Shown here: one piece after another, positions 25,389 through 33,100 of the stretch | Layout: the number at the start of each line of letters is the position of its first letter | Numbering within the stretch: the stretch's first letter is position 1 | Source of the DNA: an uncultured Clostridia bacterium | GTDB taxonomy: Bacteria; Bacillota; Clostridia; Christensenellales; UBA1242 | NCBI GenBank assembly: GCA_944372445.1 | Contig: CALVZE010000007.1 | Coordinates: 1 to 38,725, forward strand | Reading direction: 5' to 3' | DNA: 38,725 bases | Translations under genes and position numbers: made by a program | Notes under the pieces: model-generated | Seen by the model: the letters and a program-made list of their open reading frames with translations, nothing else | What the model was told of the DNA's origin: nothing | Database searches by the model: none

Positions 25389-26045
25389 ATGAAAGAAGCA
25401 TGGAAAAAGAGTTGGAAATATCTTTTAATTTTGCCGATAGTTATTGTTGCGGTGGTGGTGCTTATAGTGACCTTACCAAAGGAGGAAAATAATCCACTCA
25501 TGGTCACGGCGAGAGATATAGTTTTAACGGTAGGCGGAAGTAAAGAAATTGATTATGATGTAAACATAAAACAAGCCATAGTTTCCTTTGATGTAAGTGA
25601 TGAAACAAGGGCGAATGTTGATGAAAGTGAAAAGAAGATAGTGGGCTTGTCAGAGGGCAAAACCGCATTAACTGTGACGGCAAAGTATGGCAATGAAACA
25701 AGTGTGGTTACGGTTGATGTCACTGTTTTAGACAAAAATTCAATCATACCAGAAAATCCAGATTCACCAGATGAAATAGAGGAAGAGATAGAAGAGTCTG
25801 ACGACATCAAAGTGCTATTTGATAATGTTGAAGTTGATGAGTTAGTGTTAAATATAGGCGAAAATTATAATTTTACGCTTAACAGCGACGAACCTTTTTA
25901 TTCTTTCAGTCATAATTATGATGAGGTGCAGATTACCAAAATAGCAACAAATACCTATAACATCGTGGTGAGCGAAAGTGGGCATTATTCTATTATCATC
26001 CGAACACCATCATACAAAAAGACACTTAACATTATTGTAAAATAA
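25389..26045 (+). CDS. Membrane-anchored protein with bacterial Ig-like (Big_2-type) domain
   Basis: A 218-residue protein with an N-terminal transmembrane helix (about 11-28) and an extracellular remainder. Residues about 37-115 look like a Big_2-type Ig domain ('DIVLTVGGSKEIDYDV...GLSEGKTALTVTAKYG...VTVDVTVL'). A short acidic linker (PDEIEEEIEESDD) leads to a second small beta domain. Two ATGs are adjacent; I choose 25389 because AGAGG is then six bases away, against three for 25386. It lies behind its own promoter after cmk. The function is unknown, with cell-surface binding plausible. Confidence 0.68.
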   Translation: MKEAWKKSWKYLLILPIVIVAVVVLIVTLPKEENNPLMVTARDIVLTVGGSKEIDYDVNIKQAIVSFDVSDETRANVDESEKKIVGLSEGKTALTVTAKYGNETSVVTVDVTVLDKNSIIPENPDSPDEIEEEIEESDDIKVLFDNVEVDELVLNIGENYNFTLNSDEPFYSFSHNYDEVQITKIATNTYNIVVSESGHYSIIIRTPSYKKTLNIIVK

Positions 26046-26330
26046 CATCTTTGCTCAACATGACATCGGCGAAAACTGCACTCTTGCTCATTTTCGAAAC
26101 AAGTTCGAAAAGTATCGCTTTTACGCTTGTTTTCGCCTCTCGCGACCAAACGAAAACCGCATTACATTGGCGGTTTTGTCGCGACTTAAAGAGGATTTGA
26201 TTGATAATTCTGTCATCCTGAGCAGGAACGCTTGCCGTTCCGTCGTCGAAGGATCTAAAAAATACTGCTTGGTTTATGAGATGTTTCGGTGGTGGAGCAT
26301 AAATGTTCCTACTTGACATGATGCGGGTAT
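26046..26330. repeat. Intergenic region packed with palindromic repeats
   Basis: No gene is visible here. The block starts with CTCAACATGACA (26054-26065), the reverse of a TGTCATGTTGAG end. An outer inverted pair GGCGAAAAC/GTTTTCGCC (26068-26076, 26129-26137) is followed by a 15-base stem, TCGCGAC + AAAACCGC against GCGGTTTTGTCGCGA (26140-26184). Next comes a CATCCTGAGC ... CGAAGGATCT unit (26211-26256) with an internal GGAACG/CGTTCC hairpin. Last is an inverted half unit starting GAGATGTTTCG (26278-26323). Related copies occur at 26966, 27773 and 36338. Confidence 0.8.
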
Positions 26331-26414
26331 AGGCGTGATAATTAAAAATATAAATTGTCTTAAACTTTCATTTTTTATTTGTTTATAATCTAAAATTTTG
26401 TAAATAATAAAAAC

Positions 26415-26924
26415 ATGAAGAAGATTTTGTTATGTTTTTTAACTTTTATACTTTTATTTTCAGTTGGCTGTGACAATCAAGGACTTATATGCGCACATCT
26501 TAGTGATGCTACGCAGGGGTTAAGCACAAATTATGCGGTTAGAATGGTGCTTGATGACGAATCGCGTGTAGAAGAAAAGTATGTAGAGCTTCAAATAAAA
26601 TCGACTATTGAAGGTTTAAAATTGAATTTTGGAGAAGAGGGAGAGGAAAAACAAGAAATTGTAATTGACAAGGCGGATGAGTGGTATAATATCACAGTTT
26701 TGCAGGCTTCGGCTAATGGCATGAGTGGTAAAGAAACCTATGAAAAGTATTCTAAAAAGGGGAATATGACTTATCTTTTTACTACATCAGATGAGGCTAA
26801 ACTTTCTTTTAGAGTTGTGGTTGGCGAGGCTATTCAAAACGATGACAAAACAGGCTATATCTTAACCGCAACCGAATGTATTTCTAACGAACTCAAAATT
26901 AGTGTGAAAAAAGCGGAAGAGTGA
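26415..26924 (+). CDS. Putative lipoprotein
   Basis: A 169-residue exported protein. The signal peptide carries a lipobox LFSVGC with the lipid-attached cysteine at residue 19, and a mature beta-rich domain follows. I do not recognise the family. There is no Shine-Dalgarno before the ATG. A TATAAT lies about 31 bases upstream, and AATAAT ends six bases before the ATG, so translation may be weak or leaderless. A terminator follows at 27031. The gene stands between two repeat blocks, next to an orphan ABC ATPase with which it might work, but the spacing gives no firm operon link. Confidence 0.68.
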   Translation: MKKILLCFLTFILLFSVGCDNQGLICAHLSDATQGLSTNYAVRMVLDDESRVEEKYVELQIKSTIEGLKLNFGEEGEEKQEIVIDKADEWYNITVLQASANGMSGKETYEKYSKKGNMTYLFTTSDEAKLSFRVVVGEAIQNDDKTGYILTATECISNELKISVKKAEE

Positions 26925-26965
26925 TACTTTTCGAGCTTGTTTAAAAATGAACAATAGTTATTTTC

Positions 26966-27012
26966 GTCATAGTTCAATCTGAGCAAGAATACGAAGCACT
27001 CGAATCTTTGAC
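26966..27012. repeat. Degenerate palindromic repeat unit
   Basis: GTCATAGTTCAATCTGAGC ... CTCGAATCTTTGAC resembles the CATCCTGAGC ... CGAAGGATCT unit at 26211 with several changes. It lies after the lipoprotein gene. Confidence 0.4.
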
Positions 27013-27030
27013 CGCTTACTAATTTTTTTT

Positions 27031-27064
27031 AAAGGAAAGTTATTAAATTGCTTTTCTTTTTTTT
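27031..27064 (+). terminator. Terminator after the lipoprotein gene
   Basis: AAAGGAAAG (27031-27039) and CTTTTCTTT (27051-27059) form a 9-base stem with one G-U pair, followed by T's. Confidence 0.65.
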
Positions 27065-27091
27065 AGTTTTAATGTATCATATATTTATAAT
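27063..27091 (+). promoter_or_regulatory. Likely promoter of the orphan ABC ATPase gene
   Basis: TTAGTT (27063-27068) and TATAAT (27086-27091) are 17 bases apart. AAGGGGAAAAT precedes the ATG at 27120. Confidence 0.5.
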
Positions 27092-27119
27092 ATTTGTTGT
27101 TGAAAGGTAAGGGGAAAAT

Positions 27120-27764
27120 ATGATATCAATTAAGAATTTGTTTTTGAAATATACTAAGGAATATTATGCTTTGAACAATATCAATCTTGATGTGGCAGAA
27201 GGAGAAAGCGTCGCTCTTGTTGGAGAGCAAAATAGTGGCAAGACAAGTTTGTTGCGTGTTATTGCCAAGCTTGAAAATTACGATAGTGGCGAGATTTATA
27301 TAAACAAAATACCGCTAAAAAAAGTGGATTTTAAAACAGATGTCAGTGTTGGCTATGTGCCGTATTGTCCGGTTTTTTTGGAAAATAAAACTGTATATGA
27401 AAATTTCAAATATGTCCTATTAAAGAAAGGCGTCAAAGAAGCCGAAGCTGAAAAAATGATAAATAATGCAATAATAGAGTTTTCCATAGAAAAACTTAGG
27501 GATGTCAAGCTTAAAAATATAAGGATTGAAGATAAATACATTCTTTCACTTATTAGACTGTCGTTTAGACCGATAGATCTACTTTTAGTCGATAACATAT
27601 TTGACGAAATTTCAGGCGCATATATAGATGCAATTTTAAGCATGGTTAAAAAGTTGAAAGCTCAGAAAACCACTTTGATTTTAGCTACCACAAGACCAGA
27701 GATTGCTGATAAAATTTGCAAGCGTAAAGTTTTCTTTGAAAATGGTTGCGTTGTGGATGATTAG
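27120..27764 (+). CDS. ABC-type ATPase-like protein lacking catalytic motifs
   Basis: A 214-residue single ABC domain. Walker A is present (GEQNSGKTS, 35-43). Walker B reads LLLVDNIFDE, so asparagine (N159) stands where the catalytic glutamate should be. The LSGGQ signature is replaced by a stretch around 'LKNIRIEDKYILSLIR', and the H-loop histidine is missing ('ILATTRPE'). ATP binding is plausible; normal hydrolysis is not. No permease gene adjoins it. The ribosome binding site is good and the reading frame is clean, so it is kept as a protein, perhaps as a regulatory or structural ATPase-like partner. Decay is the other reading. Confidence 0.72.
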   Translation: MISIKNLFLKYTKEYYALNNINLDVAEGESVALVGEQNSGKTSLLRVIAKLENYDSGEIYINKIPLKKVDFKTDVSVGYVPYCPVFLENKTVYENFKYVLLKKGVKEAEAEKMINNAIIEFSIEKLRDVKLKNIRIEDKYILSLIRLSFRPIDLLLVDNIFDEISGAYIDAILSMVKKLKAQKTTLILATTRPEIADKICKRKVFFENGCVVDD

Positions 27765-27772
27765 CTTTGTCA

Positions 27773-27905
27773 TTTTTAGATGATGTTTTGACGGACGCAC
27801 TATTGGGTTGCCGAAAAAACCTTCGCAACTTTTCATCTACTTGTGATCTAAGAGAAAAAAGCCTGATTTCTGAGATGTTTCGACGGCGAATATATATTGG
27901 CACCC
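27773..27905. repeat. Degenerate palindromic repeats after the orphan ATPase gene
   Basis: The stretch ends in CTGAGATGTTTCGACGGCG (near 27878-27896), the same word as GAGATGTTTCGGTGG at 26278. The rest is too eroded to define ends. Confidence 0.4.
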
Positions 27906-27949
27906 TGAAAATTGCTTGTTATTTTTTGAGCAAACAAACGAATGGTAAG

Positions 27950-28267
27950 TTACATTTCATCTAGGTAATTTTGTTTTTTTAAAGTTACTTTTTTTTCGTC
28001 TTTCTTACTCTTTTCTTCTTTTGTCATATTGTTCATGATTTGTGAAAACATTTCATTTTTGTTTAACCCTTTTCCAAGAAGAAGAGGTAACAGGTCATTT
28101 ATATTTTTATTTGAAAAAAGATTGCTCAAATTTGGAAGATTGCCAAGATTTGGGAAACTGTTAGGTGTTGAGGTGTTTGTTTCTGATTTGTTCTGTGACA
28201 AATTTTCTTCACTTATTTTTCCGTCTTTTATTATTATGCCTTTTGGGTAGTAGCTAAAATTATCCAT
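27950..28267 (-). CDS. Small hypothetical protein
   Basis: 105 residues, not a family I recognise. The N-terminus 'MDNFSYYPKGIIIKDGKIS' is followed by a low-complexity middle rich in N, S, L and P ('NSFPNLGNLPNLSNLFSN'), then 'INDLLPLLLGKGLNKNEMFSQIMNNM' and a lysine-rich tail. There is no signal peptide or transmembrane segment. There is no Shine-Dalgarno; TATAAA ends six bases before the ATG, so a leaderless start is possible. It points away from the gene at 28348. The residue mix and the ordered hydrophobic motif argue for real coding, but support is thin. Confidence 0.5.
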   Translation of the reverse strand: MDNFSYYPKGIIIKDGKISEENLSQNKSETNTSTPNSFPNLGNLPNLSNLFSNKNINDLLPLLLGKGLNKNEMFSQIMNNMTKEEKSKKDEKKVTLKKQNYLDEM

Positions 28268-28347
28268 ATACTATTTATATGTTAATTATTTTATAATTTG
28301 TGTAAAAAAAGAAAATTTTTGGCATATATTGTAAGTAGAGAGGAAAT

Positions 28348-28611
28348 ATGAAGCTTAGTGATTTTGTTAAAAATGGCAACTTAGAGGAAAAAGAAAAGGA
28401 AGATATCAATAAAAAATATGGAGAGCTTAAAGATTTGTCGCATGATGAGTTGCTATTGCGTTTGAAAAGTGAGATTGAAAGGCAAAAAGAGGCGGGTGAA
28501 TTTAATTACGACGCGCTTATTTCTTCATTAAATGCTATAAAAATGTATTTACCTAATGAAACATATGAAAATATGATAAGGATAATTGATGAGATAAATG
28601 AAAAAAATTGA
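28348..28611 (+). CDS. Small hypothetical protein, coupled to the subtilisin-like gene
   Basis: 87 residues, charged and helical ('LEEKEKEDINKKYGELKDLSHDELLLRLKSEIERQKE'), with no transmembrane segment. I do not recognise it. AGAGGAAAT is a good ribosome binding site. Its last codons overlap the start of the protease gene by 14 bases, which indicates translational coupling. A chaperone or inhibitor role for the protease is possible but only by position. Confidence 0.7.
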   Translation: MKLSDFVKNGNLEEKEKEDINKKYGELKDLSHDELLLRLKSEIERQKEAGEFNYDALISSLNAIKMYLPNETYENMIRIIDEINEKN

Positions 28612-29737
28612 TAAAAGACTGTTTGGATTAATTTCTTGTCTATCGCATGAGAAAAAGATAGGATGTTTTATCTACTACAACAACAAAGAGCGCTTAAAGC
28701 GTTTTCTTGAAACTAAAAATATACATATAGAAAATGAATATTTATTCATTAGAGCTTTTTATTGTCAAGCTACAAAAGACGATATATTTTCGCTGTCAAG
28801 GCTTGAAACTGTCGAGTATATTTCCTCATTAACCATTGCAAGTTATCAAATGAAGATATCAAAGGAAATTTTAAAAACGCAAAGCTTTAACCTCACAGGT
28901 AAAGGTGTCGGCGTTGCATTTATTGACACGGGAATTGCTCCGCATTGTGATTTTATGCTTAGTGAAAATCGCATAAAATTTTTTAAGGATTTTGTGAAAA
29001 ATAAAACACAATTTTATGATGATAATGGACATGGAACCTTTGTCTGTGGCGTGTGTGCGGGAGGTGGGTATCTATCAAATTTTAGATATAGTGGTATAGC
29101 TCCAAAAGCAAACCTATATGTTTTGAAAGCGCTTGGCGAAACAGGAGAAGCAACGGCAAACAAAATTTTAGATGCAATGGAATGGGTCTATGATAATCAT
29201 GATAGATATAACATAAAGGTTGTCTGTATGAGTTTTGGTAGCGAACCAATAGGTTATAATGACCCGATTATGCAGGGCGCCAATGCTCTTTGGAGAGATG
29301 GTGTTGTTGTGGTGGCAGCTGCTGGAAATAGTGGTCCAAATGAAAACACAATTATGTCGCCAGGCATTAGCCCAGAAATTATCACAGTCGGCGGATTTGA
29401 CGATAATCGTTTAGATGAAAGTTCGTATAATAAAGATTTTTTTGAAATGGCGTCGTTTTCCTCGCGAGGACCAGCTCTAAGACATTATAAGCCTGATGTT
29501 GTTGCGCCGAGTGTTGATATTATCTCATGCGGTCGAAAAAATTTTTATACCCATTTAAGCGGAACAAGTGTGGCAACACCGATGATAGCCGGTGTTATAT
29601 TATTGATGTTTGAGCGTTTTCCAAGGATGAAGCCGAATGAGGCAAAGTTCAGACTGCTTAGAGGTTGTCAAAGCATTGGTTTTGATGCTAATAGTGAAGG
29701 ATATGGTGTGCCAAATTTGTCAAGAATTTTAACTTGA
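28598..29737 (+). CDS. S8 family (subtilisin-like) serine protease
   Basis: A 379-residue protease without signal peptide, so probably intracellular like AprX/Isp. The catalytic triad is complete: D110 (FIDTG), H145 (GHGTFV) and S324 (GTSVATP), plus the oxyanion N243 (AAGNSG). An N-terminal part of about 95 residues precedes the fold and resembles an inhibitor-like prodomain ('RAFYCQATKDDIFSLSRLETVEYISS'). The start overlaps the preceding small gene. It ends near a hairpin TATCAA/TTGATA and the bidirectional terminator shared with murG. The target is unknown; roles in protein turnover or sporulation are usual for this group. Confidence 0.9.
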   Translation: MKKIDKRLFGLISCLSHEKKIGCFIYYNNKERLKRFLETKNIHIENEYLFIRAFYCQATKDDIFSLSRLETVEYISSLTIASYQMKISKEILKTQSFNLTGKGVGVAFIDTGIAPHCDFMLSENRIKFFKDFVKNKTQFYDDNGHGTFVCGVCAGGGYLSNFRYSGIAPKANLYVLKALGETGEATANKILDAMEWVYDNHDRYNIKVVCMSFGSEPIGYNDPIMQGANALWRDGVVVVAAAGNSGPNENTIMSPGISPEIITVGGFDDNRLDESSYNKDFFEMASFSSRGPALRHYKPDVVAPSVDIISCGRKNFYTHLSGTSVATPMIAGVILLMFERFPRMKPNEAKFRLLRGCQSIGFDANSEGYGVPNLSRILT

Positions 29738-29765
29738 AATATCAATTTTTTTTGATAAAACCAAC

Positions 29766-29800
29766 AAAAAAATGAGCAAATTATTAAAGCTCATATTTTT
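29766..29800. terminator. Bidirectional terminator between the protease gene and murG
   Basis: ATGAGC (29772-29777) and GCTCAT (29789-29794) with an A-run on the left and T-run on the right. On the minus strand it overlaps the last codons of murG. Confidence 0.75.
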
Positions 29801-30806
29801 TAATTAATTCCAAAATCTTCTCATTTGCATCTATTTTTTCGCTTTTTTTCAAATTTTTTACCGTTTTTTTATTGTTTTTTAGTAAATTTAATAAATTTTC
29901 TTTAATTTTTAAATAATCAGCATCCTCTTCTTCGATAAATTTCGCATAACCTTTTTCTTCAAAATATTTCGCATTTTCTATTTGGTCGCCTCGTGAAATT
30001 TGTTTTGAAAGCGGAACTAAAAGCATTGGTAAATTAAGAGTTTTTAATTCATTGATAACACCACTGCCAGCTCTTGATAAAACGACATCTGCTGTCGCAT
30101 AAAAATCTTCAATATGGTCGGTATAGGGAACGCCGTAATAATTTTCATGCGCAACTTCCTTTCCGTTTTTGCCGTAAATATGTAGCACAAAAAAATGTTT
30201 TGTAAAGTCATCTATATTGTCATATATTAGATTGTTTAAAAAGCGCGCACCACTGCTTCCGCCTAGCACCAACAAAAAAGGCAAGTCGCTATTTATAGGC
30301 AACCTCTTTCCCTTTATTATCTTTTCGCGAATGGGCTGACCGGTATAGACGCACTTTTTTCTTTTGGCCGTCTCGGGGAAAGTGGTGCACATACAGTCGC
30401 AATATTTTAGTATCACTTTGTTTGCTAGCCCTAAACTCAAATCACTTTCATGACTTATGACCGGCACTTTTAATTTGTGTGCAGATATAGCGACAGGGAC
30501 CGAAACAAATCCGCCCTTGGCAAACACAATATTCGGCTTAACTTTTTTAAGTTCTCTTTTTGTCTGTCTTATTGAAGAGATGAGTTTAAAGGGAAGCATT
30601 AAGTTTCTAAGAGTTATCTTTCTTTCAAGTTTGACGACAGGAATTTCGTGATATAAAATAGAGGGATAGTTTTTTAAAATTTCCTTTTCCATTCCGCTAC
30701 TGCCAAAGTAGTGTATTTCGTGGTCTTTTTCTAGGTCGCTGACGAGTGCTAAGGCGGGGTAAACATGACCTGCTGTGCCTCCACCTGTTAAAATTATCTT
30801 TTTCAT
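29784..30806 (-). CDS. murG: UDP-GlcNAc:undecaprenyl-PP-MurNAc-pentapeptide GlcNAc transferase MurG
   Basis: Membrane-associated glycosyltransferase that makes lipid II from lipid I and UDP-GlcNAc for peptidoglycan. It has 340 residues with two Rossmann domains. The N-terminal glycine loop is GGGTAGH at 8-14, and the donor site shows 'VLGGSSGARFLN' and 'RAGSGVINEL' with the later 'GDQIENAKYF' motif (the QxxNA of MurG). The first loop normally reads GGTGGH; here TAGH, a small change. TTTGAGG precedes the ATG. It stands alone on the minus strand between a protease gene and the topoisomerase genes, away from the usual division cluster. Confidence 0.92.
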   Translation of the reverse strand: MKKIILTGGGTAGHVYPALALVSDLEKDHEIHYFGSSGMEKEILKNYPSILYHEIPVVKLERKITLRNLMLPFKLISSIRQTKRELKKVKPNIVFAKGGFVSVPVAISAHKLKVPVISHESDLSLGLANKVILKYCDCMCTTFPETAKRKKCVYTGQPIREKIIKGKRLPINSDLPFLLVLGGSSGARFLNNLIYDNIDDFTKHFFVLHIYGKNGKEVAHENYYGVPYTDHIEDFYATADVVLSRAGSGVINELKTLNLPMLLVPLSKQISRGDQIENAKYFEEKGYAKFIEEEDADYLKIKENLLNLLKNNKKTVKNLKKSEKIDANEKILELIKKYEL

Positions 30807-31051
30807 ATAACCTCAAATTTAGTTTGTTTATCTTTTTAATTTTTATGATGTTAAACATTGTTTTTGTTAATATATTTAAATTCATATCTTTTGCTAGCAC
30901 CAAAAATTTCTATGTTTAATTATACACTTTAATGCATAATAATACGCATCATCTAAAAGTGATTTTGCTCCATAAATGAGTTATAGATTTGAAATTAAAG
31001 CAAGATTTTATGAAAATTGTCAAAAATCATTTTTTTATTTTTATACTTTTG

Positions 31052-31060
31052 TGATATAAT
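31052..31060 (+). promoter_or_regulatory. Extended -10 promoter of the topoisomerase genes
   Basis: TGATATAAT at 31052-31060 is a perfect TGnTATAAT extended -10 with a poor -35. The leader is about 70 bases. The 332-base gap between murG and the topoisomerase genes (30807-31138) otherwise shows only AT-rich sequence. Confidence 0.55.
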
Positions 31061-31138
31061 CTAATAGGAAATTATTTGCTTTTTATCAAATTGCTTATAT
31101 AAGTTAATAGTTTATACATATTAAAAATGGAGAACGCT

Positions 31139-33091
31139 ATGGCAGAAAAAAATTATGAGTCAAAAGATATTGTGGTTTTAGAGGGGTTGGATGCTGTCCG
31201 ACTTCGTCCAGGCATGTATATCGGAACGACGAGTGCGCGTGGTTTTCATCACATCCTTTGGGAAATTGTTGACAACGCTATTGATGAAATCAGTAACGGC
31301 TATGGCGACACGATTAAAATAACTATAAATGATGATGGCAGTGCCACTGTTTCGGATAATGGTCGCGGTATTCCTGTTGATATGCATCCAACTTTAAAAA
31401 AGAGCGGTGTTGAAGTTGTTTATACCACTCTCCACGCAGGTGGTAAGTTTAATAACGATAACTACAAATTTTCAGGCGGACTACACGGCGTGGGCGCTTC
31501 GGTTACAAATGCTCTATCGAGATGGTGCAAAGTGACAGTTTGCAAAAATGGAAAGAAATATTTTATTGAATTCCATTCTTATGAAGATGAAAATGGCAAA
31601 ATTCATAGCGGTGTGCCTGTTGCACCTTTAAAGGAAATAGGAGATAGCACGGAAACAGGAACATCTGTTACATTTATGCCAGATGATAGGGTTTTTGGTG
31701 AGCAAAAATTCAATATAGAGTCAATTATTAGGCGTGCTAGGGAACTTGCGTTTCTTAATAAAGGTCTTAAAATTGAAGTCTATGACAAGCTTACAGGCGA
31801 AGACTATAAGTTTCACTATGAAGGTGGTATTTCCGACTTTGCGCTCTATCTTGTAGAGGGCAAGACATCGCTTTTTAAGGAGCCTATTTATTTTAGTGCT
31901 GAAAGCAAAGTGTTGCAATTAGAGGTGAGTATAATTTACACGGATTCTTACACAGAAAACACCTTTTCTTTCGTCAATAATATTCCTACAACCGAAGGCG
32001 GTATGCACGAAACAGGCTTTAAGTCAGCTTTTACCAAGGTCTTTAATGACTATGCAAGAAACAATGGATTTTTGAAGGATAAAGAACAAAATCTTTTAGG
32101 TGAAGATTTTAGAGAGGGTTTAACCACTATCATAAATGTCAAGATGAACAATGTTCAGTTTGAAGGTCAGACAAAGACAAAGCTAGGCAACATTGAAGCT
32201 AAGACAGAAGTGGAAAATTTAACACTAAGAGAATTAACTAGAATTTTGGACGACAAGAAAAACTCGCCTACTGCTGAGATAATCATTAATAAGGCAAAGC
32301 AGGCGGCAAAAGTTAGGCTTGCTGCTAAAAAAGCCAAGGAGCTTACTCGCGCAAAAGCAAATGCAGAGAATTTTAATCTTGTTGGCAAGCTTGCTTCATG
32401 CTCTTCAAGAAATAGAGAAAAAAATGAGTTATTCATTGTTGAGGGCGATTCTGCGGGCGGTTCGGCAAAGCAGGGCAGAGATAGGTCATTTCAAGCCATC
32501 TTGCCACTTCGCGGTAAGCCTCTTAATGCAGAGAAGAAAAGAGTTGACCAGGTGCTTGCAAATGAAGAAATAAGAACGATTATCTCGGCACTTGACACAG
32601 GTTTCGGGGAAGATTTTGACCTAGACAGTTTGAAATATAACAAGGTCATCATCCTTTCCGATGCCGACCAGGACGGCGCGCATATTCGTGCGATACTACT
32701 CACATTTTTCTTCCGATATATGCGACCATTAATAACCGATGGACATGTCTTTATCGGACTTCCTCCTTTATATAAGGTATATAAAAAAGACTATGAAAAA
32801 TATGTGTATAGCGATGCAGAACTTCCTAACGCTGTTAAAGCAGTCGGCAAAGGCTATATGATACAGCGCTATAAAGGTCTTGGTGAAATGAACCCTGAAC
32901 AACTTTGGGAGACAACTATGGACCCAGAAAAACGCACGCTAATTCAGGTTACGATTGAGGACGCGGCAGAGGCTGAAAAGCTCATCACCACACTTATGGG
33001 CGATGCGATTGAAGATAGAAAGGCGTATATCAACGAACACGCTAACTTTGACCGCGAAGATACTTTCATGAAAGATTACAGCAAGATTTAA
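31139..33091 (+). CDS. parE: Type IIA DNA topoisomerase subunit B (ParE/GyrB)
   Basis: The ATPase subunit of a type IIA topoisomerase, 650 residues. The GHKL ATPase domain shows 'EIVDNAIDEISNGYG', 'DNGRGIPVD' and 'GLHGVGASVTNALS'. The transducer follows, then the TOPRIM domain with 'EGDSAGGSAKQGRD' and 'DADQDGAHI', and a C-terminal 'QRYKGLGEMNPEQLWETTMDPE'. I take the second ATG (31139) because GGAG lies six bases before it; the ATG at 31127 has no such site. It is followed after nine bases by the A subunit. The pair could be gyrase or topoisomerase IV; ParE is preferred because the partner lacks a clear GyrA box and no recF/dnaN neighbours occur. A second pair is expected elsewhere. Confidence 0.9.
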   Translation: MAEKNYESKDIVVLEGLDAVRLRPGMYIGTTSARGFHHILWEIVDNAIDEISNGYGDTIKITINDDGSATVSDNGRGIPVDMHPTLKKSGVEVVYTTLHAGGKFNNDNYKFSGGLHGVGASVTNALSRWCKVTVCKNGKKYFIEFHSYEDENGKIHSGVPVAPLKEIGDSTETGTSVTFMPDDRVFGEQKFNIESIIRRARELAFLNKGLKIEVYDKLTGEDYKFHYEGGISDFALYLVEGKTSLFKEPIYFSAESKVLQLEVSIIYTDSYTENTFSFVNNIPTTEGGMHETGFKSAFTKVFNDYARNNGFLKDKEQNLLGEDFREGLTTIINVKMNNVQFEGQTKTKLGNIEAKTEVENLTLRELTRILDDKKNSPTAEIIINKAKQAAKVRLAAKKAKELTRAKANAENFNLVGKLASCSSRNREKNELFIVEGDSAGGSAKQGRDRSFQAILPLRGKPLNAEKKRVDQVLANEEIRTIISALDTGFGEDFDLDSLKYNKVIILSDADQDGAHIRAILLTFFFRYMRPLITDGHVFIGLPPLYKVYKKDYEKYVYSDAELPNAVKAVGKGYMIQRYKGLGEMNPEQLWETTMDPEKRTLIQVTIEDAAEAEKLITTLMGDAIEDRKAYINEHANFDREDTFMKDYSKI

Positions 33092-33100
33092 TGAGGAAAT

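Noticed and set aside
26046-26330. CRISPR array or tRNA cluster
   Set aside because: The repeats are inverted and unequal, with no regular spacer, and no cloverleaf or CCA end can be drawn.
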